Source: Lewinellaceae bacterium | GTDB lineage: Bacteria > Bacteroidota > Bacteroidia > Chitinophagales > Saprospiraceae | Reading direction: 5' to 3' | Assembly: GCA_020636045.1 (NCBI GenBank) | Contig: JACJYP010000027.1 | Span: 1-14,691 of the forward strand | DNA length: 14,691 nucleotides | Part shown: positions 9,154-14,691 of the stretch, one piece after another | How the letters are laid out: each line of letters opens with the position of its first letter | Position numbering within the stretch: position 1 is the first letter of the stretch | Translations under genes and position numbers: made by a program | Notes under the pieces: model-generated | The model's database searches: none | What the model was told of the DNA's origin: nothing | What the model saw: the letters and a program-made list of their open reading frames with translations, nothing else

Positions 9154-9307
9154 ACGCCCTTCCGTGCAGTTATCCTGCCTCCCGGAAAGATCAAGGCTGA
9201 AACGAATTGTCAAATCATTGAAACATGAGGGAAAAGGCCCATGTATTCACCAGCCAGACCTTTGTGCCGACAAGAAAATTTGAACACGCTTGTAACAATT
9301 CTCTTTC

Positions 9308-9565
9308 ATGCCTGCACACCCGGACGAAAAAGCGGACATCCTGCAATCCATTTTCATAGCGCATTTCAATATCGATTCCGGCCGCTTCGACTGGGAACAG
9401 ACGCTGGAACGCCTCGATGAGCAGTTCAAACTCCTGGGCAACCTGGTATTTCTGGAGCAACTGCTGCAAAACGAATTTCAAAAGGAGATCCCCCTGCTTG
9501 AAAATATCAGCACGGCTTTTCACACACCGAAAGACGTGCTGGAGATTGTCATGAAAGAAGTATGA
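9308..9565 (+). CDS. Small acyl-carrier-protein-like protein lacking the carrier serine
   Basis: An 85-aa acidic, apparently all-helical protein starting at ATG 9308. Size and pattern resemble carrier proteins: an N-terminal amphipathic helix (ILQSIFIAHFNID), a loop with 'L..L', a central helix LVFLEQLLQNEFQKEIPL that lines up with the ACP 'D-S-L-x-x-V-E-L-...-E-E-E-F-x-I-x-I-P' stretch, and a final helix (HTPKDVLEIVMKEV) like the ACP 'T-V-x-D-x-I-x-x-I' end. By spacing from EF..EIP, the residue at the phosphopantetheine-serine position is a Leu in KLLGN; no Ser is there. It would therefore be a non-canonical carrier, a scaffold, or an unrelated small helical protein. It precedes the FAD enzyme gene by 54 bp on the same strand, suggesting co-expression. 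The fold assignment is pattern-based and uncertain; codon use and position support a real gene. Confidence 0.65.
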   Translation: MPAHPDEKADILQSIFIAHFNIDSGRFDWEQTLERLDEQFKLLGNLVFLEQLLQNEFQKEIPLLENISTAFHTPKDVLEIVMKEV

Positions 9566-9619
9566 AAACGGGAGGATAGCAACCATTTATTCATCGACAT
9601 AACACTAAACACCCTTCTA

Positions 9620-11002
9620 ATGAAAAAAACACTGATGGTCGGAGCGGGCGTGGTCAACCTCGTTTCCGCTTATTTTCTGGCAAAAGCCAATCACCGGCTT
9701 ACGATCGTGGACAAAGGCCCGAACCCGCTGTATCCCGCTTTCTGGAAAAAACTGGGATGTACGTTCGGCGGAGAGAATGTGCGCATGTTCACCTACACGG
9801 AAGCGGACAATTACAATGAAAAAGGCAGCCAGTTGTATTCCCGGATGGATGAGGCATTCGAACGGGTGATCGGCGACAGCGGCTGGCTCGTCAGGCCCAA
9901 AGAAACCCTCAACGCGCAGGAACAGGCATGGATACAGGATTTTCACGCCGTCAGCCCGGCCGACGCCATTCAATTCGGAGAAGAGATATACCGGGTGAAC
10001 ATCAGCAGCGGAAAAATATGGCAGCAATGGATGGAAGAAGCCCCGGAGTTGTTTGACGATGTGGACCTGGTTCAGGACATCCTGCGGATATATTCCGACC
10101 CGGCCGATTTTCACGCGGCGCAAAAACTGCACGGCCGTCTGGGGTCCCTGACAGAAGTGCTTTCAACGGAAAGCGCCCTGGAAAAATACCCGCTGTTTAA
10201 AAGTGCCCGGTCGGCAGATATGCTCGGAGGCTGCATGATGGTAAAAGGGTTCACCCTGAAAGTACAGGATTTCTGCAAAAAGATCATCCGCCACCTGATG
10301 GATGCCGGTGTCGAGTTCCGCTGGAATGCGAATTTTTCGGGCATTCAAAAAAACTGGGACGGCGCCGTTACCGGCGTGATCATCGACGACAAGATGGAGC
10401 AATACGACCATTATGTGTTATCGCTTGGAGCCTATGCCGGCGCCACCCTTGAAAACACCCGGACCGGCAATCAACTGCACGGGGTGCTCGGGGTGTGGCT
10501 GAGCCTGCCGAATATTTATCCGGAACTGAAACACTCGATGAAGATCCATAAAACCGGCAGGGTCGGGGAAGATACCAACGTGACCCTGATCGAACAGCAC
10601 GGCGAGCCTGTGCTGGTGTTGGGTTCCGGCTACGGATACACCGGCAACGCCACCAAAAACAACATTTCAAATTCGGAACTGCAGGGGATCTTCGACAGCG
10701 TGAAGCACACGGCACAGACGTATTTTCCGGAGGCCTATGCGATGGTAAAAGACCGCATCGACGGAACGGGAAAATATTGCGTGCGCTCCTGGACGCCTAC
10801 GGGTCTGGGCGTGTTCGAGACGATCCCCACCGTGCGGGGCGGACATCTCATTGTCACCGGCGGCAACAATACGGGCGGATTTACACAGGCGCCCTACATC
10901 GCGGATGCGGTGCTGAGCACGCTGCGCAATAAAATCCATCCGCTGCAATCCCTTTTTGCTCCGCAACGCATGCGCAGAAGCATAGAGAGCAGCATTTCCT
11001 GA
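9620..11002 (+). CDS. FAD-dependent oxidoreductase of the D-amino-acid oxidase/dehydrogenase (DAO) family
   Basis: A 460-aa soluble flavoenzyme. The N-terminus has the FAD-binding beta-alpha-beta fold: MVGAGVVNLVSAY (residues 6-18), then the acidic end of the second strand, IVDKG (29-33). The usual G-x-G-x-x-G reads G8-A-G10-V-V-N13, with Asn in place of the third Gly. The C-terminus carries the DAO-type signature SWTPTGLGVFETIP (390-403), followed by HLIVTGGNNTGGFTQAP (409-425), where the family contacts FAD and substrate. Family members oxidise the C-N bond of amino acids or amines, giving an imine or keto acid; the substrate here cannot be read from sequence. There is no signal peptide, so it is probably cytoplasmic. 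It sits between the carrier-like gene and an ATP-grasp ligase gene (33 bp to the latter's ATG), suggesting one operon in which it acts on an amino acid or an aminoacylated intermediate. The pathway is inference. Confidence 0.93.
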   Translation: MKKTLMVGAGVVNLVSAYFLAKANHRLTIVDKGPNPLYPAFWKKLGCTFGGENVRMFTYTEADNYNEKGSQLYSRMDEAFERVIGDSGWLVRPKETLNAQEQAWIQDFHAVSPADAIQFGEEIYRVNISSGKIWQQWMEEAPELFDDVDLVQDILRIYSDPADFHAAQKLHGRLGSLTEVLSTESALEKYPLFKSARSADMLGGCMMVKGFTLKVQDFCKKIIRHLMDAGVEFRWNANFSGIQKNWDGAVTGVIIDDKMEQYDHYVLSLGAYAGATLENTRTGNQLHGVLGVWLSLPNIYPELKHSMKIHKTGRVGEDTNVTLIEQHGEPVLVLGSGYGYTGNATKNNISNSELQGIFDSVKHTAQTYFPEAYAMVKDRIDGTGKYCVRSWTPTGLGVFETIPTVRGGHLIVTGGNNTGGFTQAPYIADAVLSTLRNKIHPLQSLFAPQRMRRSIESSIS

Positions 11003-11035
11003 CAAACATTCATTCAAAAACAAATACGGTTGTCC

Positions 11036-12145
11036 ATGTCCGAACAACAATTACGGGCGGTGCGCATCGGGATCGCGCTCAATAGCCCCGGTAATACTGT
11101 GATTGAAGAGCAATACACCACCAGTCCCAAAGTTTTCAGTGAAATAACCGGTTCCCTCATCAGGCACGGAGCCGAGATCGTTCGAATAGAAGGAGACGGT
11201 CTGTTTTTCCAGCGGCTTTCCGGTCTTGAGGAAGAGGTAGACCTCATTTTCAACCTGGCTGAAGACATCTATCAAATTGCCGTGCCCCTGGCGGTTTCCG
11301 AATACCACCTCGAGCGAAAACAGCAATATCCGGCCTGCACAGGCGCGAAAGCCGAAGGCCACATCCTGGCGCTGAACAAATCGCTGGCCCGGCGGGTGCT
11401 CGACGGGAAACTGCCGCAGCCGCAGTGGTGGCGCCTGAATCCCGGCGAATACCCGCCCGCCGGCGCCGTCGAATTCCCCGTTCTGGTAAAACCCTCGAAC
11501 GAGGGGTACAGCATCGGCGTAGCCGACGCCAATGTCGTTTCGTCCACGGCCGACCTGACGCGTTCGCTCGACCGGTTGCGCGAACGCCTGAAAGGGGTCA
11601 TGCTGGTGGAATCGTATCTGGACGGTATCGAATACTCCATGGGTCTGGTGGGCAACGTGATCACCCCCGCCGTTGCGTGGGACCTGTCCGGCCTCCCGGG
11701 CAAGCCGCTGGTGCGGGGCGAGGACCTGAAAAAACTGGACCTGACCATTCCCCATGCAAAACTGGTAGACGATCCGTCCCTGGCGGCGGCGATCGGCACA
11801 CAGGTGGCGACTGCCCACCTCGAACTGGGTTTGCAGGATTACAGCCGTTCCGATTTCCGGGCGAAAGGCAGCGAACCAGTACCCTGCTACATCGAGACCA
11901 ATTCGATGCCCGGACTGGTCAAAGGCGACTCGGTATTGCCCTGGTCGGCGGCCAGGGCGGGAGTGCCATACGAAGACCTGATCGGGTCGATCGTTTCGCA
12001 AGCCCTGAAACGCCTGCCGGAAGAGCGCTTGCAGGAACTCGACACCCGCGGATTCGACGAGGCATATGACAGAATGCGCAGTCTTGCCAGCCATACGATA
12101 TCCGTACAAGGGCGTGATTTCCATCTGTTGATGCCCCGGAACTGA
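11036..12145 (+). CDS. ATP-grasp carboxylate-amine ligase related to D-alanine--D-alanine ligase
   Basis: 369 aa from ATG 11036; an in-frame TTG two codons earlier is less likely. ATP-grasp features in order: N-terminal alpha/beta domain with LIFNLAED (70-77); LNKSLARRVL (113-122) with the first ATP-contact lysine K115; FPVLVKPSNEGYSIGV (147-162) with K152 and the glycine/serine loop; VESYLDGIEYSMG (191-203) with E192; and the metal-binding end DYSRSDF (R271, D273) and YIETNSMPGLVKGDSVLP (E287, N289), very close to the Ddl 'E-x-N-x-x-P-G' signature. Such enzymes join a carboxylate to an amine through an acyl phosphate. The Ddl 'HG..GEDG' segment is replaced by NLAEDIYQIAVP, and the protein is not next to cell-wall genes, so a dedicated dipeptide or amino-acid ligase is more likely than housekeeping Ddl. 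It follows the FAD enzyme by 33 bp, and a 21-bp repeat array begins 9 bp past its stop codon. Confidence 0.94.
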   Translation: MSEQQLRAVRIGIALNSPGNTVIEEQYTTSPKVFSEITGSLIRHGAEIVRIEGDGLFFQRLSGLEEEVDLIFNLAEDIYQIAVPLAVSEYHLERKQQYPACTGAKAEGHILALNKSLARRVLDGKLPQPQWWRLNPGEYPPAGAVEFPVLVKPSNEGYSIGVADANVVSSTADLTRSLDRLRERLKGVMLVESYLDGIEYSMGLVGNVITPAVAWDLSGLPGKPLVRGEDLKKLDLTIPHAKLVDDPSLAAAIGTQVATAHLELGLQDYSRSDFRAKGSEPVPCYIETNSMPGLVKGDSVLPWSAARAGVPYEDLIGSIVSQALKRLPEERLQELDTRGFDEAYDRMRSLASHTISVQGRDFHLLMPRN

Positions 12146-12154
12146 TCTTTTATT

Positions 12155-12545
12155 CCGTCGAGGTTCCTTGTCAAGCCGTCAAGGTTCTTTGCCAAGCCGA
12201 CAAGGTTCCTTTTTAAGCCGTAGAGGTTCGTTGTCAGGCTGACAAGGTTCCTTGCCACGCCGTCGAGGTTCCTTGTCAAGCCGTCAAGGTTCGTTGCCAA
12301 GCCGTCGAGGGTTCCTTGTCAAGCCGACAAGGTTCCTTGTCAAGCCGACACGACGAAGTGTCAAGACAACACGGTAAGATGTCAAGCCGACACGACGAAG
12401 TGTCAAGACAACACAGTAAGTTGTCAAGCCGACACAATGAAGTGTCAAGACAACACGGTAAGATGTCAAGCCGGCACAATGAAGTGTCAAGATAACACGA
12501 TAAGATGTCAAGCCGACACAATGAAGTGTCAAGACAACACGGAAC
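12155..12545. repeat. Tandem array of 21-bp units: 18 full copies plus a partial one, in two zones
   Basis: Zone 1 (12155-12344) is nine head-to-tail units close to CCGwCrAGGTTCCTTGTCAA plus G; the unit at 12302-12323 has one extra G. Zone 2 (12345-12545) alternates two 21-bp variants, CCGACACrAyGAAGTGTCAA plus G and ACAACACGGTAAGATGTCAA plus G, giving a 42-bp higher-order unit. All variants share the tail TGTCAAG. Zone 1 contains CCTTGTC-AAGCC-GACAAGG (12314-12332), a 7-bp stem; zone 2 units contain GACAC-n6-GTGTC stems. Read on the minus strand, each unit gives a heptad (VGLTRNL-like), but the extra G breaks that frame. There are no spacers, so it is not CRISPR. The array fills the region downstream of the ATP-grasp gene. 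Confidence 0.96.
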
Positions 12546-12683
12546 ATGGTTCAGGGGCCGGAAGCCTGCTTTTGATCGACATGAGCGGATTCCAGTATGC
12601 ATATTGCACCATCGTATCCAGGGATCAATCGTTTTTGTGCGGGGGGCGCCGGGTTACAGCAAAAACACATTGAAATACAACTG
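12546..12683. other. Unassigned spacer between the 21-bp array and the fold-back element
   Basis: About 140 bp with no gene, promoter or repeat that I can support. Short open readings here simply run out of the repeat array. Confidence 0.6.
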
Positions 12684-12716
12684 CCTTAGAAACATGAGTC
12701 ATCCCGAGTTTTTCAA

Positions 12717-12736
12717 CCCGCGATTTCAATCGCGGG
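12717..12736. repeat. Outer hairpin, left copy
   Basis: CCCGCGATTTCAATCGCGGG pairs as a 9-bp perfect stem with a two-base TC loop. It abuts the left terminal inverted repeat. Its partner at 12839-12858 is the inverted copy with one compensatory base-pair change. Confidence 0.93.
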
Positions 12737-12759
12737 ATTTGCGAAAAAGAAGATAATTG

Positions 12760-12775
12760 AACCGTTTTAACGGTT
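12760..12775. repeat. Inner hairpin, left copy
   Basis: AACCGTT-TT-AACGGTT forms a 7-bp perfect stem with a two-base loop. Its inverted partner at 12801-12816 has the fourth pair swapped from C-G to G-C. Confidence 0.9.
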
Positions 12776-12800
12776 TTATTGCCTTGGACTGGCATTTGTA

Positions 12801-12816
12801 AACGGTTAAAACCGTT
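12801..12816. repeat. Inner hairpin, right copy
   Basis: AACGGTT-AA-AACCGTT forms a 7-bp perfect stem. It is the inverted counterpart of 12760-12775 with pairing preserved despite the swapped pair. Confidence 0.9.
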
Positions 12817-12838
12817 GAATATCTGCTTGTTTTGTTTG

Positions 12839-12858
12839 CCCACGATTGAAATCGTGGG
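12839..12858. repeat. Outer hairpin, right copy
   Basis: CCCACGATTGAAATCGTGGG forms a 9-bp perfect stem with a GA loop. Its reverse complement equals the left outer hairpin except that the fourth pair is A-T instead of G-C, so pairing is kept. Confidence 0.93.
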
Positions 12859-12949
12859 CTGAAATAACATATTTCCAATTTTTGAAAAATTCGGGATGGC
12901 TCATGTTTCCTAAAGGAGTCGGTCCGATCCGAACATCGAGGCCGGCCCT

Positions 12950-14644
12950 ATGGGGTGGAAACTGAAACATATGCAGTGGATTGCAAAAAACGCGGCTTTG
13001 CCGGCAAATGACGCCGGACAGGAATGGACGGGAGTCTCCGGCGACGGGCACTCCGTTGTTTGGAAAGGGCTTGGCGTGGGGCCGGTCACACTTTCTGAAT
13101 CGAAAAGGACGGAAATCTGCTGCAAACTCCTGGGCGCCGAACCCGGGGCGTTGAGAACGCTTGCGGATCAATCGTTCCGGGTGGTTTCCGGAGAATACGA
13201 GCGTTCGGTCATCCTGCACAGCACGACTCCTGGCGCCGGAGCCTTTGAAGGCGATCTGGCCAAACTGCGCGACGGCCATAAACCCAAAAATTACGCGGGT
13301 TATGTAGAAACCCGCGCGGTCTACCTGGGGCAAGCGGGCGATCTGGCCATCGGACGCATGGAATCCTGGAAAACCACAGCAACACTCGCCGGCCTCCAGA
13401 CGCTTGAGGTACCGGGAGCAGAATACTACCACCTGATCGATGCCCTGCTGACACAGGCAGAAGCGCATCTCGAATCTCCGTCAGCCTGTATCCTGCAGTT
13501 GGCCGGTTACCTTCAAACATACCCGGAGGCCGTTATCCGGCTATACGGCTTGAACAATGCCATGCAGACCTTTCTGATCTGGCTAAAGCAAACCGCCGGA
13601 CTGGACAGGATATTTATAGATGCCAACAGCCGCGATCTGGCCAATGCCCTGAACAGCAAGAACATCCTCTACCCTGCCGTGGATGCTGCGCGGCAAATGG
13701 ATATTCCGGACACAGCAGACCCCTTCGCAATACTGGAACAGGAACAAAAACAGGCGCCGCTTTATCAAAAACTCGGGCTGGAATGGTCGGGGCTTCCGGG
13801 GTATACCATCCGCCGGCGTGACGTTTCTTTGGCGGACTTCACCCGGCAAATCCTGCTGGCAGCCGAACTGTTGCGCCTCAGATACGGACTGGAACAGGGT
13901 TGTCTGAAATCCGCCGGCGCGGGAGACGGCGCCAACATCACGCCGGGCATCGATCTGAAGAACGAACCCGGTTTGCGGAGCCTGGCGGAGAACGCCTACC
14001 CGAATTGCGACGACTACGTGCTGGAAAGTCAGTTTTACTACGCAACTGCGACGATCGGCGATCAGGAAATAAAACTGGCGCCGTCCGCGCACATCCGGGC
14101 GGGCATGCCCGCCCCCGGCATCACGCTCCAGTTTACCGAAGGCACTTCGTGGGCCGGAAACATCTTTATTGACGAAGCACTGGCACAAACAACGGGAATA
14201 TCCGCGGAGCAGTACCGGTATATCCGGCAGATGATGTCCGCGTTCCTGGAAGCGTGCCGCCGGGAATACGGAGGGCTGGCCGTTGCCGGGATCGATTTTG
14301 CCATCGGGCGCGTCGGGGGCAAATTTGGAGACGATCTGTTGCTATGCATTCAGGATCCGAACATCTCTTTTAACGGCGCCGAATTCCTCCGGACTTTTAT
14401 GACCAGGGTCGGCCGGGAGAAAAACCGGGAATCATCGGGTCTCCATGCCGCCACCCGGGTTTTTATCCCCGCAGAGGATTGCACCCATGCTTCTTTGTCG
14501 GAACACCTGTCTGTCCTTGCAGGGGAAGATGTGTACACGGAGATCATCGCAATCGTGCCCGGCTATTGGGGCATGATCGGCGTAGCCGCGCCCGGTTTCC
14601 GACAACTGGTCAGGCATCTGGATCGCCTGAAGAAAATCCTGTGA
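12950..14644 (+). CDS. Divergent ATP-grasp-like protein (564 aa), substrate unknown
   Basis: The N-terminal half (about 1-240) has no family I recognise; it ends in an alpha/beta stretch (RIFIDANSRDLANALNSK, 220-237) like the domain that precedes ATP-grasp folds. The C-terminal half shows ATP-grasp landmarks: LYQKLGLEWSGLPGYTI (271-287), a lysine before a glycine-rich loop (C-L-K320-SAGAGDG), YVLESQF with E359 (hinge-like), GLAVAGIDFAIGR with D449, and LLLCIQDPNISFNGAEF (463-479), where D469 and N471 sit in place of the metal-binding E-x-N. The family call rests on this order of motifs and is moderate. An in-frame stop at 12911-12913 excludes an upstream extension; ATG 12950 is used, with ATG 12971 the only close alternative. 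An AAAGGAG at 12912-12918 is too far upstream (about 31 nt) to serve as its ribosome site. The start lies 34 bp past the fold-back element, which separates it from the upstream ligase genes. There is no signal peptide or membrane segment. Confidence 0.82.
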   Translation: MGWKLKHMQWIAKNAALPANDAGQEWTGVSGDGHSVVWKGLGVGPVTLSESKRTEICCKLLGAEPGALRTLADQSFRVVSGEYERSVILHSTTPGAGAFEGDLAKLRDGHKPKNYAGYVETRAVYLGQAGDLAIGRMESWKTTATLAGLQTLEVPGAEYYHLIDALLTQAEAHLESPSACILQLAGYLQTYPEAVIRLYGLNNAMQTFLIWLKQTAGLDRIFIDANSRDLANALNSKNILYPAVDAARQMDIPDTADPFAILEQEQKQAPLYQKLGLEWSGLPGYTIRRRDVSLADFTRQILLAAELLRLRYGLEQGCLKSAGAGDGANITPGIDLKNEPGLRSLAENAYPNCDDYVLESQFYYATATIGDQEIKLAPSAHIRAGMPAPGITLQFTEGTSWAGNIFIDEALAQTTGISAEQYRYIRQMMSAFLEACRREYGGLAVAGIDFAIGRVGGKFGDDLLLCIQDPNISFNGAEFLRTFMTRVGREKNRESSGLHAATRVFIPAEDCTHASLSEHLSVLAGEDVYTEIIAIVPGYWGMIGVAAPGFRQLVRHLDRLKKIL

Positions 14645-14691
14645 GCATTTGGGGATACGGTGGTTGTGTGTGACAAGCGGTCAGGGGTTTG

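Larger units (their letters stand above)
12684..12916. mobile_element. Near-palindromic REP/MITE-like fold-back element (about 233 bp)
   Basis: The ends are 28-bp inverted repeats at 12689-12716 and 12882-12909 (26 of 28 positions match), starting GAAACATGAG and containing CATCCCGA. The inversion extends to CCTT/AAGG at 12684 and 12916 with two one-base gaps. Inside, arranged symmetrically, are two 9-bp-stem hairpins (12717-12736, 12839-12858) and two 7-bp-stem hairpins (12760-12775, 12801-12816) around a short TGCC/GGCA core (12780-12794). The right half carries about 23 extra bp between hairpin and terminal repeat. No transposase is encoded, so it is non-autonomous. Short hairpins of this sort resemble REP/BIME units moved by IS200/IS605-type (RAYT) single-strand transposases; that assignment is inference. 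No target duplication was recognised. Confidence 0.88.

Noticed and set aside
7465..9213. A 582-codon open reading on the minus strand
   Set aside because: It lies entirely antisense to the kinase, receiver and AraC part of the right HTCS, whose motifs are unmistakable. Its protein has no recognisable domain and arises from codon bias in a GC-rich gene.
11051..12124. A 357-codon open reading on the minus strand
   Set aside because: It is antisense to the ATP-grasp ligase, which has a clear family signature in the plus frame.
12155..12545. CRISPR array
   Set aside because: The 21-bp units are directly contiguous with no unique spacers, and no cas genes are present.

Overview
The window looks like chromosomal DNA from a Bacteroidota bacterium, possibly a Saprospiria/Chitinophagia-type lineage. 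The phylum call rests on two full-length hybrid two-component regulators (HTCS: periplasmic propeller, kinase, receiver and AraC domain in one chain), a partial secreted protein with the N-terminal pattern common in Bacteroidota surface proteins (AMLDVKSADKGVLVPRMT), TAnnTTTG-like -7 promoter elements and little use of Shine-Dalgarno sites. The class-level placement is a guess.

Layout. Positions 1-171 (minus) are the start of a secreted protein cut by the window edge. A 213-bp gap follows, with a 13-bp triple tandem repeat and a 20-bp-period direct repeat that could be a regulator operator. Positions 385-4521 (minus) and 5044-9153 (plus) are two divergent HTCS genes separated by about 520 bp without a convincing gene. 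Positions 9308-12145 (plus) are three co-directional genes: a small protein resembling an acyl-carrier-protein fold but lacking the phosphopantetheine serine, a D-amino-acid-oxidase/dehydrogenase-type FAD enzyme, and a D-Ala-D-Ala-ligase-like ATP-grasp enzyme. Positions 12155-12545 hold a tandem array of 18 full 21-bp units plus a partial one. Positions 12684-12916 hold a near-palindromic fold-back element with 28-bp terminal inverted repeats and four internal hairpins, resembling a non-autonomous REP/MITE-like element. Positions 12950-14644 (plus) encode a 564-aa protein whose C-terminal half looks like a divergent second ATP-grasp.

How it may fit together. The left HTCS probably senses a periplasmic ligand and controls the neighbouring exported-protein gene. 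The right HTCS lies directly upstream of the carrier-like/oxidase/ligase genes and is a plausible regulator of them. A carrier-like small protein, an amino-acid-type flavoenzyme and two ATP-dependent ligase-type proteins suggest a small amino-acid or peptide modification or ligation pathway. No known pathway is recognised, and this reading is inference. The repeat array and fold-back element separate the last gene from the others, so it may be a separate transcription unit.
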